Position numbers and translations under genes: made by a program. A stretch of DNA of 64,000 bases from Pedobacter sp. Leaf176 (GTDB taxonomy: Bacteria; Bacteroidota; Bacteroidia; Sphingobacteriales; Sphingobacteriaceae): contig NZ_LMPD01000004.1 of assembly GCF_001424305.1 (NCBI RefSeq), forward strand, positions 310,001-374,000, in the 5' to 3' direction. How positions within the stretch are numbered: position 1 is the stretch's first letter; the number at the start of each line of letters is the position of its first letter. Positions 18,202 through 28,006 of this stretch are shown piece after piece. The notes beneath the pieces were generated by a model, which was not told the DNA's origin, did not search any database, and was given only the letters and a program-made list of their open reading frames with translations.

Positions 18202-18654
18202 AAAGTAATTGTTTTAAATGGAACTGAATAATGTTGATCTATTAAGGTCTTCAGGTATTTTATATTTTTTGCCAGCTTGATTAGACCAAGTATAACGACA
18301 TCAGAAAAGCAGCAAGGAAATTGATGATTTATATCTTTGCGCCATTGTAAATGTTTTAATTGTACGTTAAATAGCCTATGTCATAATAATCGATCTGCCC
18401 AAGCAGAAATTCTTAACCCATTACGGAGGTATTAACGGATTAGTTGCCTGCCATAAAAAATATAAATGCAGATTAATATATTTATCCGGGAACACAGATT
18501 AACACCAGCGGAAGTCTCAATCCTGATGAAGTCGTCCCAGCCATTTATTTTAAAGTTCCCATTGTGTTATGACCTCTGGTAAGTCAGGACGCTGGCATAG
18601 TGTGCCAGCAAAGACGATGGCGGGTGAGGTAAGGAATTATCAAATCTTGTATAT
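18202..18654. other. Gene-free region of about 450 bp
   Basis: I see no credible reading frame on either strand. It holds a plus-strand TATCTTTG promoter-like motif at 18332-18339 with no gene behind it, a perfect 7-bp hairpin GCTGGCA/TGCCAGC at 18591-18609, and a CACAGATTAACA word at 18494-18505. It may contain a small RNA or the remains of a lost gene. Confidence 0.4.
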
Positions 18655-18689
18655 AAAAAAAACCGCCGCATAATTATATGTGGCGGTTT
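18655..18689 (-). terminator. Terminator of the M16 protease operon
   Basis: Arms AACCGCCGCATA and TATGTGGCGGTT pair at 11 of 12 positions with a 4-nt loop. On the minus strand they are followed by a T run. It lies just past the 18708 stop. Confidence 0.85.
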
Positions 18690-18707
18690 CAATATGATTT
18701 TTGATTT

Positions 18708-20789
18708 CTAGTTAAAATCTTCGGCTTTTAAAGGCGGGTTTATTTTAATTTCTTTTATTGAAATGTTAAATTCCTGGGTGGCTTGCGGTGTTTGAACAAT
18801 TTGAATCATTGAATGAGGAAGTAGAACATCACCAACTTTTTTATAATCAGTATAGTCAGTTGTTTGATTGATTGCGATACCATTTTTTGTAGTTGCGTTT
18901 TCCTCTCTTAAGAGCAAGCCCGAATTTACATCGTAATACTCCGTTTTCTTTTTACCATTAGCAGATGTTACAATTACTTTATAAGCGTCTTCCGAACCAA
19001 CTTTCGCAGTTCCAGCTGCTTCTAACTTACTGCCATCAGTTCCATAATAAAGTTGATTGAAAATTCCTTTGTCAGCCTTAGCTTCTGCAATTTCCTCAGC
19101 TGTAAGATCCACTTTTTTACCCATTTGCATTTGGTAACCCGTAGTGCCATTAAATGTTTGCTTCATTGCAGTTTGGCCCATCATTGAAATTTCCATGCTG
19201 CTCATGGCAGGATTCATTTTTTTAAATGCTACAGCAAGCTTGTTGCCCTGCATATCCATTTCACCAGTTTGCTGTAATGAAGTTACGTTTTTCAAAGCTG
19301 CTTCACCACCAATTGCTTTAACATAGTTACCAATAACTTCTTGCGCCGATTTTGCCGGAGCAGCTGTTGTTTTAGCTGTAGCTGTAACGGGCGAAGCATA
19401 ATTGTCAAAAGTTTTAACTGTAAAGCCGGCTTTCGTTAAACCTGGTACAAAGGCATCAGTTTTGCCTACAATAATTATACGGGTATTATCATGGTTAAAA
19501 TATTTTTTCGAAACACGTAAAATATCATCGGTAGTAACTGCATTTATTTTTTGTAAGTAAGTACGATAGAAATCCTTCGGCAAACCATTTATTAAAATGC
19601 TGCTTGCAAAGCCAGCTGTACGGGCGGGGTTTTCTAAACCTAATGCAAAAGAACCATTATATAGGTTTTTAGCATTTTGAAGTTCTTCAGTACTGACTTT
19701 AGTTGTACGAATGTTGTTTATTTCTCTTAAAAATTCTACGACTGCACTGTCCACTTTTTCATTTCTAACAGCTGCGTTTGCTGAAAATTTAGATTGGAAC
19801 CGACCAGAGCCTGTTCCAGAATAAGCACCGTATGTAAAACCATGTTTCTCACGTAAGTTCATGAACAATCTCGATTCTGAACCGCCACCTAAAATTTGAT
19901 TTGCAAGTAAAACAGCAAAATAATCAGGGCTGCTTAAAGGTAAATCAATTAGGTTTGCAACTGTTATCTCAGATTGAACTGCATTACTAACGTTTACTAC
20001 GTTGACTTCAGTTTTAGCTGGGTTGCTAACTTTAGCTACTGTTGGCAATGTTAATGGAGTTCCTTTCCAGTCGCCAAATGCTTTTTCTGCAAGTGCTTTA
20101 GCTGCCTCTGGTTTAATATCGCCGACAAATGTTAAATAACCTCTTGATGGCGTAATGTATTTTGTATAAACGGCTTTAACATCCTCTAAAGTAATTCCAT
20201 TTATTGATGCCTCCGTTGAGAATTCGCCACTTGGGTGGCTTTTGCCATAAGCAAGCGCATTTACAACTCTTGTCGAAATTGCTTTAGCACTTTTTTCGTT
20301 CGATTTTAAGCCTGTTAATGTTTGCGATTTGATTTTTTCAAAGGATGCTGCGGGAAATGACGGTTTACGCAGACTTCCTGCCATAAGCATAAAAGCCTGG
20401 TCGAAATAGCGCGTTAAAGCCGAAACCGAACCACCAGATGCCCCTGCAGAAACATTTGCGCCTAACTGGTCTACAGCCTCATCAAATTGTGCTTTAGTTT
20501 TTGAGGTTGTACCCTCATTTAGCATACTACCCATCAAACTCACTACACCAGCTTTTGCGCCTTCTGTAATCGGGCCTGCATCAATGCTGTAGCTGGCTGT
20601 AACTTTGGGTAGCTTATGGTTTTCTACAACCAAAACGGTAATTCCATTTGCTAATTTATAAATAACCGGATCGCCAATGGTGATAACAGGTGCCGGTCCT
20701 GGTTTTGGTTTTTGGCTGCGGTTAATTGTTTGTGCTGAAATACCTTGCGCCAATAAGGAAACTACAGCTATTATGAATAATTTTTTCAT
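18708..20789 (-). CDS. M16-family protease subunit, non-catalytic, with LolA-like C-terminal domain
   Basis: The 693-residue product starts with a signal peptide (MKKLFIIAVVSLLAQGISAQ). Residues about 35-455 form an M16 (insulinase-like) double domain. The inverted zinc motif HxxEH expected after the GAGS-like segment is absent: the place reads VVSLMGSMLNEGT, so this half is non-catalytic. The R/Y substrate-clamp region (GFTYGAYSGTGSG) is kept. From about residue 480 a separate domain begins (EVIGNYVKAIGGEAALKNVTSL then TEYYDVNSGLLLREE and DYKKVGDVLLPH) resembling outer-membrane lipoprotein-sorting folds. With the catalytic partner 34 nt upstream it fits a bacterial A/B heterodimer that degrades peptides in the periplasm. 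Confidence 0.88.
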   Translation of the reverse strand: MKKLFIIAVVSLLAQGISAQTINRSQKPKPGPAPVITIGDPVIYKLANGITVLVVENHKLPKVTASYSIDAGPITEGAKAGVVSLMGSMLNEGTTSKTKAQFDEAVDQLGANVSAGASGGSVSALTRYFDQAFMLMAGSLRKPSFPAASFEKIKSQTLTGLKSNEKSAKAISTRVVNALAYGKSHPSGEFSTEASINGITLEDVKAVYTKYITPSRGYLTFVGDIKPEAAKALAEKAFGDWKGTPLTLPTVAKVSNPAKTEVNVVNVSNAVQSEITVANLIDLPLSSPDYFAVLLANQILGGGSESRLFMNLREKHGFTYGAYSGTGSGRFQSKFSANAAVRNEKVDSAVVEFLREINNIRTTKVSTEELQNAKNLYNGSFALGLENPARTAGFASSILINGLPKDFYRTYLQKINAVTTDDILRVSKKYFNHDNTRIIIVGKTDAFVPGLTKAGFTVKTFDNYASPVTATAKTTAAPAKSAQEVIGNYVKAIGGEAALKNVTSLQQTGEMDMQGNKLAVAFKKMNPAMSSMEISMMGQTAMKQTFNGTTGYQMQMGKKVDLTAEEIAEAKADKGIFNQLYYGTDGSKLEAAGTAKVGSEDAYKVIVTSANGKKKTEYYDVNSGLLLREENATTKNGIAINQTTDYTDYKKVGDVLLPHSMIQIVQTPQATQEFNISIKEIKINPPLKAEDFN

Positions 20790-20823
20790 GTCTTAAATAA
20801 TGTAATATGAAACTTAGCTTTAG

Positions 20824-22137
20824 TTATTTTTTTGGTAAATAATACAAAACAATACGTTGCTCTTTATTAAGGTATTTTTTTGCAACATTTCTAATTTCTT
20901 CTCTAGTGATCGATTTAATTACATCAAGTTCCTTATTAATGTCGTCGGTATCTTTATTATGGAAAGTATAACCATTCGCTAGATTTTCTGCTACGCCAAG
21001 CATTCTGCTGTTTGCGCTTACATAACTGTTTTCAAACTGATTTTGGAGTTTTTTGTAATCGCTTTCGCTAATTAAATCCGTTTGTAAACGCAACACTTCT
21101 TCATCTATGTCTTTTAACAGGTCGTTAAGGGGCGTGTTTTTATTTGGTAAAGCCAGTGTGATGTAGGCACCATAATCTTCGAGGGTATAATTAAATGCGG
21201 CCACCTGTAAGGCTGTTTTTTTCTCATCAACCATTTTAGTGCTTAATCTAGAACTTCCGCCACCCGATAGAATCGAACTAATCATCCCCAGAACCTTATT
21301 TTCCCTACTTTTCATCCCAGGCACGCGGTATGCCGCAAAAATTGCCGGAATCTGAATATTTGCATCATAAGCTGTATCAATAATTTGTTTTTTAATTTCA
21401 GGTAATACAACTTCTTTTTTTACAATAGGTCCACCTTTTGGCACTTCGCTGAAGTATTGTTTTACTAAGCCTTTAGTTTTTTCTACATCTAGATCTCCTG
21501 CAATAGTTAATACTGCATTATTCGGAACATAGTATTTTTTAAAGAAGGCAATAAATTCATCAAGCTTTGCTGCATCAAGGTGAGCCATTGAGCCAATTGG
21601 TTGCCATCTGTATGGATGGGCGTTAAACAAGTGCGTGAAGATTTTTTCAGTAAATTTTCCATATGGAGAGTTGTCGACACGTAAGCGTTTTTCTTCTTTT
21701 ACAACTTCGTTTTGCGTTTTCACACCAACTTCGTTAATGATGGGGTGAAGCATCCGCTCACTTTCTAACCACAAACCAAGTTCTAATTGGTTTGATGGGA
21801 AAACTTCATAGTAAAAAGTACGGTCTTGAGAGGTATTTGCATTGTTCTGCCCACCATTGCTGCTCACCAATTTCATAAATTCACCTCGTTTAATGTTTTT
21901 CGAACCCTCGAACAACAAATGCTCAAAGAAATGTGCGAAGCCTGTACGCGTAGTGTCTTCATCTTTAGAGCCAACATGGTACATTACCGATACAGCTACA
22001 ACTGGTGCCGTTTTGTCTTGATGTAATATTACATGCAATCCATTGTCTAGATCAAATTCGGTAAATTGGACTTTTTGAGCTGAAGCACTAAAGCACAAAC
22101 CGGAAATGGCAAGAGCAAAAAGAAAATTTTTTTTCAT
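20824..22137 (-). CDS. M16-family zinc protease, catalytic subunit
   Basis: The 437-residue product carries a signal peptide (MKKNFLFALAISGLCFSASAQ) and the intact inverted zinc motif H69-F-F-E72-H73 in FAHFFEHLLFEGS, with the third ligand Glu in the following NEVVKEEKRL helix. The rest matches the two M16 domains (NAVLTIAGDLDVEKTKGLVKQYF in the first, GGGSSRLSTKMV in the second). Proteins of this type cut short peptides, often with a non-catalytic partner. That partner is encoded 34 nt downstream, so the two form one operon. Confidence 0.93.
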   Translation of the reverse strand: MKKNFLFALAISGLCFSASAQKVQFTEFDLDNGLHVILHQDKTAPVVAVSVMYHVGSKDEDTTRTGFAHFFEHLLFEGSKNIKRGEFMKLVSSNGGQNNANTSQDRTFYYEVFPSNQLELGLWLESERMLHPIINEVGVKTQNEVVKEEKRLRVDNSPYGKFTEKIFTHLFNAHPYRWQPIGSMAHLDAAKLDEFIAFFKKYYVPNNAVLTIAGDLDVEKTKGLVKQYFSEVPKGGPIVKKEVVLPEIKKQIIDTAYDANIQIPAIFAAYRVPGMKSRENKVLGMISSILSGGGSSRLSTKMVDEKKTALQVAAFNYTLEDYGAYITLALPNKNTPLNDLLKDIDEEVLRLQTDLISESDYKKLQNQFENSYVSANSRMLGVAENLANGYTFHNKDTDDINKELDVIKSITREEIRNVAKKYLNKEQRIVLYYLPKK

Positions 22138-22263
22138 TAGATAATTGGTTTGTTTTTTGAAATCATTGAGGTTGATTTCGGCGTTTTTAAATAATATTAA
22201 TAATCGTTGGTTGTTTTTTAACTAAACAAATAGGAGATTTAGCTAATGTATATAATAATCATA

Positions 22264-22292
22264 AAAAAAGCGAGTATTTAGCTCGCTTTTTT
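22264..22292 (-). terminator. Terminator after pgi
   Basis: Perfect 11-bp arms AAAAAAGCGAG / CTCGCTTTTTT with a 7-nt loop, located just past the pgi stop on the minus strand. The A run on the other side could make it work in both directions. Confidence 0.88.
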
Positions 22293-22306
22293 ATTTAATC
22301 AGACTT

Positions 22307-23953
22307 TTATCTCCAGCTTTTATATTGATTTATCAATCCGTTGGTGGAACTGTCATGGCTAGCAACCGTTTCATCTCCTTCCAGTTCGGGAAGAATTTTC
22401 TTAGCTAGCTGTTTACCTAGTTCAACACCCCACTGGTCGAAACTGAAAATATTCCAGATAACACCCTGAACAAAAATCTTATGTTCATATATCGCAACCA
22501 GGCTGCCAAGGGTATACGGCGTTACTTTCTTTAACAAAATTGAGTTGGTTGGTCTGTTACCTTCAAATACTTTAAAAGGCGCAAGTTTAGCGATTTCCTC
22601 TTTCAATTTGCCATCTTTCTCTAACTCTGCTGAAACCTCTTCTTCTGTTTTTCCATTCATTAAAGCTTCAGTTTGCGCGAAAAAATTTGACAATAAAATC
22701 GGGTGGTGTTCGCCTAATGGATTAAGACTTTGTGCAGGTGCAATAAAATCAGCAGGGATAATCCTTGTCCCCTGGTGTATCAATTGATAAAATGCATGTT
22801 GCCCGTTTGTACCCGGTTCACCCCAAATAATCGGCCCAGTTTCGTAATCCACTTCATTGCCATTTCTATCGACATGCTTTCCATTACTCTCCATATCTCC
22901 CTGCTGGAAATAAGCGGCAAAGCGATGCATATATTGGTCATAAGGTAAGATAACCTGTGTTTCGGCGTTATAAAAATTAATGTACCAAACACCCAATAGT
23001 CCTAAGATTACAGGTAGATTATTTTCAAATTCAGCCGTTTTAAAGTGGTTATCTGTTGCATGCGCGCCGGCTAATAATTGTTTAAAATTGTCAAAGCCAA
23101 TGCTTAAGGCAATTGACAACCCGATTGCACTCCATAAAGAATAACGGCCGCCTACCCAATCCCAGAATTCGAACATATTTTCCGTGTCAATTCCAAAAGC
23201 CGATACATCTTTTGCATTTGTGGATAGTGCCGCAAAATGTTTGGCGATATCATCTTCCTTCCCGCCTTTTTCTAAAAACCAGGAACGTGCAGAATGTGCA
23301 TTCGTCATAGTCTCCTGGGTTGTAAATGTTTTTGATGCAACCAAAAATAAAGTGGTTTCAGCATCTAAACCAGCTATCGTTTCAGCGATATGTGTGCCAT
23401 CTATATTTGAGACAAAATGAATGTTTAAATGATTTTTGTAGTGCTTTAATGCCTCTGTAACCATTACCGGTCCCAAATCCGAACCGCCAATACCAATATT
23501 CACTACATCTGTTATGGCTCTTCCGGTATAACCTTTCCATTCACCGCTAATAATACTATTAGTGAATTTCTCCATCTTGTTCAAAACGGCATTTACTTCC
23601 GGCATCACATCCTTGCCATCAGCTAACATCGGGGTATTACTTAAATTGCGAAGCGCGATGTGAAGTACCGAGCGCTCTTCAGTTTCATTGATTTTATCGC
23701 CGGCATACATTGATTTTATCGCCTCGTCCAGTTTGCATTCCCTCGCAAGCTGCATCAGTAGAGCCAGAGTCTCATCATTGATTCTGTTTTTGCTGTAGTC
23801 CAATAAGATATCCTCAAAAAACACTGAAAATTTCTTAAAGCGATCAGCATCTTCCGCGAATAGATCTTTAATGCTTTTCTGATTTATATCTATAAAATGA
23901 TCAGTCAGATATTTGTAAGCTGCGGTTTCCGTAAAATTTATCTTTGGTAACAT
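22307..23953 (-). CDS. pgi: Glucose-6-phosphate isomerase
   Basis: Pgi interconverts glucose 6-phosphate and fructose 6-phosphate. From ATG 23953 ([20 protein letters not shown]) the product has 548 residues, the usual length. The family signatures are intact: [20 protein letters not shown], the phosphate-binding [13 protein letters not shown], the catalytic region [18 protein letters not shown] and [19 protein letters not shown]. The longer upstream reading frame is rejected because it adds a non-homologous leader. Monocistronic, with its own terminator. Confidence 0.97.
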   Translation of the reverse strand: MLPKINFTETAAYKYLTDHFIDINQKSIKDLFAEDADRFKKFSVFFEDILLDYSKNRINDETLALLMQLARECKLDEAIKSMYAGDKINETEERSVLHIALRNLSNTPMLADGKDVMPEVNAVLNKMEKFTNSIISGEWKGYTGRAITDVVNIGIGGSDLGPVMVTEALKHYKNHLNIHFVSNIDGTHIAETIAGLDAETTLFLVASKTFTTQETMTNAHSARSWFLEKGGKEDDIAKHFAALSTNAKDVSAFGIDTENMFEFWDWVGGRYSLWSAIGLSIALSIGFDNFKQLLAGAHATDNHFKTAEFENNLPVILGLLGVWYINFYNAETQVILPYDQYMHRFAAYFQQGDMESNGKHVDRNGNEVDYETGPIIWGEPGTNGQHAFYQLIHQGTRIIPADFIAPAQSLNPLGEHHPILLSNFFAQTEALMNGKTEEEVSAELEKDGKLKEEIAKLAPFKVFEGNRPTNSILLKKVTPYTLGSLVAIYEHKIFVQGVIWNIFSFDQWGVELGKQLAKKILPELEGDETVASHDSSTNGLINQYKSWR

Positions 23954-24138
23954 AATTTTTTCCTTTTTTGTAAAAGTAATAAAGCAAATATTTAAAACTG
24001 TCTTTTTAATGTTCAAAATTAATGAATGTATACTTAATCTTTTACGCAGTCAAAATTGCCGACGACTATACAATATTATTTGAGCCTGTATAACATAAAA
24101 CCGTTCCTATAATTTACCTAATATAATTCGCGGTGAAA

Positions 24139-24172
24139 TTGTATTTTAAAACAAATTATCAGTGTATATTTG
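24139..24172 (+). promoter_or_regulatory. Promoter of the exported M20 amidohydrolase
   Basis: A TTG at 24139-24141 is followed after 23 nt by TATATTTG (24165-24172), matching the Bacteroidota -33/-7 pattern. The predicted transcription start near 24178 rules out the upstream in-frame TTG and fits ATG 24212. Confidence 0.6.
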
Positions 24173-24211
24173 ACAGGACCTCTTATCACATGTCATAAAA
24201 TTCATTTTTTT

Positions 24212-25516
24212 ATGAAAAAAATCTACATCTTCATTTTACTTGCAGTTTCGTCGGGTGTTTATGGACAAAAAACACCACTTAATGCTGCAGTTTCTAAAAA
24301 AGCAGAAGCCATTGAACAAAAAGTCATTAGTTGGCGGCGCGATCTCCATGAACACCCTGAATTGGGTAACAATGAAACCAGAACAGCCGGGATCATTGCC
24401 AGACATTTAGAAGCGTTAGGGATAAAAGTGACAACTGGCGTTGCGAAAACCGGGGTGGTTGGAATTCTAAAGGGGGGTAAACCCGGACCAGTTGTGGCTT
24501 TAAGAGCAGACATGGATGGTTTGCCTGTTACGGAAAGGGTTAACATTCCTTTTGCATCAAAAGTTAAAACTCAATATAATGGCCAGGAAGTTGGTGTGAT
24601 GCATGCCTGTGGCCATGATAGCCATGTCGCTATTTTAATGGGTGTCGCAGAAGTGTTGGCATCTATGCAAAAAGACATCGCCGGAACGGTAAAATTTATT
24701 TTTCAACCCGCAGAAGAAGGCGTTTCAGCAGGCGAAGAGGGTGGTGCTGCATTAATGATAAAAGAAGGGGTTTTAGAAAACCCTAAAGTCGATGTCATTT
24801 TCGGTCTGCATATAAACTCACAAACCGAAGTTGGCGATGTTACGTACAAACCCGGAGGAACGATGGCTGCAGTAAATGACATGAAAATCACGGTTACCGG
24901 TAGGCAGGCGCACGGTGCATATCCATGGAGCAGCATCGATCCAATCGTAATCTCTGCCCAGATAATAAATAACCTTCAAACAATTGTAAGCAGAAATTTA
25001 AATGTTACTGAAAATCCTGGTGTGGTAACCATTGGTGCAATTAATGGAGGCGTTCGATCGAATATTATTCCTGAAAAAGTGGAGATGCTTGGAACGGTGC
25101 GGAATTTTAGCAAGGAAGATGAGGCTATGTTTATTGAAAGAATTAAAACAATTGCAACTAAAACAGCCGAAGCCGGAGGTGGAAAAGCTGAAGTTAAGAT
25201 TCCATATAGTAACCATTATCCGGTAACCTTTAATAACCTTGCCTTAACCGAAAAAATGTTACCCAGCATGCAAGCGACAGCTGGTGCAGCACACGTTAAA
25301 TTAAAGCCTCCTGTAACTGGCGCGGAAGATTTCTCCTTCTTTCAGGAAAAGGTACCTGGTTTATTTGTGTTTTTAGGAGGCATGCCAAAAGGTAAGGATC
25401 CTTTGAAAGCACCGTCGCACCACACACCTGATTTTTATTTGGACGAAAGTGGCTTCGTTTTGGGCGTGAAATTGTTATCTAATTTAACCCTGGATTATAT
25501 GGGCATGAAAAAATAA
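24212..25516 (+). CDS. Exported M20D-family amidohydrolase
   Basis: The 434-residue product begins with a signal peptide (MKKIYIFILLAVSSGVYGQ) and carries the M20D motif set: ADMDGLP, HACGHDSHVA (Cys and His ligands), QPAEEGVSAGEEGGA, GRQAHGAYPW in the dimerisation domain and TGAEDFSFF near the end. It resembles the cytoplasmic paralogue at 6754-7938 but is directed to the periplasm, so it probably acts on scavenged acyl-amino acids or peptides. Its last codons (LTLDYMGMKK and stop) are included in a tandem duplication of about 200 bp that follows. Confidence 0.92.
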   Translation: MKKIYIFILLAVSSGVYGQKTPLNAAVSKKAEAIEQKVISWRRDLHEHPELGNNETRTAGIIARHLEALGIKVTTGVAKTGVVGILKGGKPGPVVALRADMDGLPVTERVNIPFASKVKTQYNGQEVGVMHACGHDSHVAILMGVAEVLASMQKDIAGTVKFIFQPAEEGVSAGEEGGAALMIKEGVLENPKVDVIFGLHINSQTEVGDVTYKPGGTMAAVNDMKITVTGRQAHGAYPWSSIDPIVISAQIINNLQTIVSRNLNVTENPGVVTIGAINGGVRSNIIPEKVEMLGTVRNFSKEDEAMFIERIKTIATKTAEAGGGKAEVKIPYSNHYPVTFNNLALTEKMLPSMQATAGAAHVKLKPPVTGAEDFSFFQEKVPGLFVFLGGMPKGKDPLKAPSHHTPDFYLDESGFVLGVKLLSNLTLDYMGMKK

Positions 25517-25884
25517 TGAATAAGATGTAATCTTTTTAAGGTTCATCCATTAAGGATTGCATTTCCACCATCAAGGATTTAAGAAAAGTTAAGGGTGTGT
25601 CTAAACATTTGAAAATTGATTTCTTAATTGCCTTAACTTCTTAATGGTGATTATGATTTACATACGGATTTAAGAAGTTTAAGATTAACCCTGGATTATA
25701 TGAGCATGAAAAAATAATGAATAAGATGTAATCTTTGAAGGTTCATCCATTAAGGATTGCATTTCCACCCTTAAGGATTTAAGAAAGTTAAGGGTGTGTC
25801 TGAACATTTGAAAATTGATTTCTTAATTGCCTAACTTCTTAATGGTGATTATGATTTACATAAGGATTTAAGAAGTTTAAGATT
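25484..25884. repeat. Tandem duplication of about 200 bp, including the 3' end of the M20 gene
   Basis: Copy 1 (25484-25684) begins within the last 11 codons of the amidohydrolase gene. Copy 2 (25685-25884) repeats the same order with a few substitutions and one-base indels (offset falls from 201 to 198). Copy 2 still contains a decoy LTLDYMSMKK-stop. Both copies carry inverted AAGGATTTAAGAA / TTCTTAA words and the phrase CTTCTTAATGGTGATTATGA. A third partial relative occurs at 25905-25937 (CTTAAATCCTTTACTTCTTA and following). Confidence 0.85.
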
Positions 25885-26003
25885 TTGTTCATCAATTTTT
25901 TGCTTTTTCTTAAATCCTTTACTTCTTAATGGTGATTACAATTATAAATTTTAACGTGTAACGCCATGCGCTATGCTCATTTCGATTTTATATATTTGCC
26001 AAT
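25517..26003. other. Intergenic region before prfB
   Basis: Nearly all of this stretch is the second and third copies of the repeat described above. The last 40 bases hold the prfB promoter motif. No reading frame is credible. Confidence 0.6.
25991..25998 (+). promoter_or_regulatory. Candidate -7 element TATATTTG of prfB
   Basis: TATATTTG ends 5 nt before the prfB ATG. With the usual distance to the transcription start, the mRNA would begin at or next to the start codon. Confidence 0.45.
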
Positions 26004-27078
26004 ATGACTAAGGAACAAATACAGGATTTAAGAGACAGAATAACGTCTCTGAGGAGGCATCTTTGACGTCGATGAACTACTTTACGCCATTCGCGAAGAA
26101 GAAAAACTAACAATGGCGCCCGATTTCTGGGACGACCCTAAAAAAGCGGAAAAAATTCTTGCTGAAATAAGTTCGAAGAAAAAATGGACAGATGGATTTG
26201 AGAGAACAAATGGTGCAGTAGAAGATGCTGCGGTAATGTTCGATTTCTTTCAATCCGGAGATGCTTCTGAAGAAGAGCTGCAAGAACAATTCGAGATTAG
26301 CAAACAAGCCGTTGCAGATTTAGAACTGAAAAACATGCTTCGTAACAAAGAAGATCAGTTGTCTGCAGTAATGCAGATTACGGCCGGTGCTGGGGGAACT
26401 GAAAGTTGCGATTGGGCCTATATGCTCATGCGTATGTATATGATGTGGGGTGAAAAAAATGGTTATAAAATAACTGAACAGGACAGTCAGGAAGGAGATA
26501 TTGCCGGAATTAAGTCGGTTACGCTCCAGTTTGATGGTGATTTTTCTTACGGCTATTTAAAGGGAGAGAATGGTGTTCATCGTTTGGTGCGCATTTCTCC
26601 ATTTGATTCTAATGCTCGCCGCCATACATCTTTTGCTTCAGTTTACGTTTATCCTTTAGTTGATGAAACAATAGAGATTTACATCAATCCAGCTGATGTC
26701 GAATTCGAAACATTTCGTGCAGGTGGTGCAGGTGGACAGAATGTAAATAAAGTTGAAACCGCTGTACGTTTATACCACAAGCCTTCGGGAATTATTATAA
26801 AGAACCAGGAATCAAGATCGCAGCTTCAGAATAAGGAAAATGCATTGCGACTCTTAAAATCGCAACTTTATGAAATTGAGCAGCGCAAACGAAATGAAGA
26901 AATTGCTGCAATTGAAGGTTCGAAAAAGAAAATCGAATGGGGTTCGCAGATAAGAAGCTATGTTTTGGATGACAGGAGGGTTAAAGACCACAGAACAAAT
27001 TACCAGACCTCAAATCCACAGGCAGTGCTGGATGGTGATATCGATGAATTCTTGAAAGCATATTTAATGGAATTTTAG
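26004..27078 (+). CDS. prfB: Peptide chain release factor 2 (programmed +1 frameshift)
   Basis: RF2 ends translation at UGA and UAA. The gene begins at ATG 26004 ([20 protein letters not shown]). It meets an in-frame TGA at codon 21 and continues in the +1 frame as [15 protein letters not shown], giving 357 residues. The recognition tripeptide S198-P-F200 lies in [14 protein letters not shown], and the catalytic GGQ (residues 243-245) in [16 protein letters not shown] reading that starts at the later ATG 26113 would miss the N-terminal domain. The esterase gene follows after 9 nt. Confidence 0.97.
26052..26067 (+). promoter_or_regulatory. prfB programmed +1 frameshift site
   Basis: An internal Shine-Dalgarno-like AGGAGG (26052-26057) is followed by CAT and then the slippery CTT TGA C (26061-26067). 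The layout equals the E. coli RF2 site, with the AGG-rich element three bases before CTT. Low RF2 slows termination at TGA and promotes the shift, so RF2 controls its own level. Strong Shine-Dalgarno elements are otherwise rare here, which makes this one notable. Confidence 0.97.
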
Positions 27079-27087
27079 CTTAACAGT

Positions 27088-28002
27088 ATGGCAAAATCAT
27101 ATCTATTCTTTATCGTATTTTTAATGGTGTCTTTTTTTTCAAATGCCCAGGAAGTTATTCCGCTTTATGCTGGAAACGTGCCTGGATCAAAACCAACACC
27201 TATTGGTTATGTGGAAAATACTGAAGTACGCGCTAACGGCACCTTGAGTATAACCAAGGTCTCAATACCGACTTTAACAGTTTTTAAGGCGCCAAAAGAT
27301 ATTGCTACGGGTACCGCGGTAATAGTTTGTCCTGGCGGAGGTTACGCCGCGCTGGCATTTAGTCATGAAGGCACTGATGTTGCAAAACGTTTTAACGAAA
27401 TCGGCATAACGGCCTTTGTTTTAAAGTATAGGTTGCCAAGCGACGAAATCATGGTCGATAAAACTTTTGCTCTTTTGCAGGATATTGAACAGGCAATTTA
27501 TTTGGTTAGAAAAGGGGCCAGGAAATACAACATCAAATCTGATAAAATTGGAACGATGGGATTTTCTGCAGGAGGCCATCTGGCATCAACTTTACTCGTG
27601 CATTATAACGATTTGAAAATTTCAAATCAAGAAAAAATAAGTTTAAAGCCAGATTTTGCGGCCTTAATTTATCCTGTAATTAGTTTTGAGGAATCTGTGC
27701 ATACGGGTACAATGAAAAACTTACTAGGCCTAAACCCTGCGGAAAGCTTGAAACTATATTTCTCAGCGAATAATAATGTAACGAAGAAAACGTCGCCTGC
27801 TTTTTTGGTGCACGCGAAGGATGATAAAACCGTTCCTGTATATAACAGCATTCTTTTAAATGAAGCATTGAAAAAAAATGGAGTTGATTCAGATATTTAT
27901 CTTTACGAAAAAGGCGGACATGGTTTTGGCTTGGTAAACAAAACTTCTGATGTTGATTGGTTTAATTTACTTTCGGCCTGGTTAAAAAAAGAGCAGTTTT
28001 AA
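27088..28002 (+). CDS. Exported alpha/beta hydrolase (esterase, BD-FAE/acetylxylan-esterase-like)
   Basis: The 304-residue product has a signal peptide (MAKSYLFFIVFLMVSFFSNAQ) and an alpha/beta hydrolase fold. Seen are CPGGGYAALAFSHEG (oxyanion loop), the nucleophile elbow GFSAGG with Ser160, KDDKTVP with the acid Asp, and GGHGFGL with the His. It resembles the endo-1,4-beta-xylanase B-like esterases that deacetylate plant polysaccharides, but substrates vary. It follows prfB by 9 nt and converges with a GH18 gene whose end is 4 nt away. Confidence 0.85.
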   Translation: MAKSYLFFIVFLMVSFFSNAQEVIPLYAGNVPGSKPTPIGYVENTEVRANGTLSITKVSIPTLTVFKAPKDIATGTAVIVCPGGGYAALAFSHEGTDVAKRFNEIGITAFVLKYRLPSDEIMVDKTFALLQDIEQAIYLVRKGARKYNIKSDKIGTMGFSAGGHLASTLLVHYNDLKISNQEKISLKPDFAALIYPVISFEESVHTGTMKNLLGLNPAESLKLYFSANNNVTKKTSPAFLVHAKDDKTVPVYNSILLNEALKKNGVDSDIYLYEKGGHGFGLVNKTSDVDWFNLLSAWLKKEQF

Positions 28003-28006
28003 AAGA

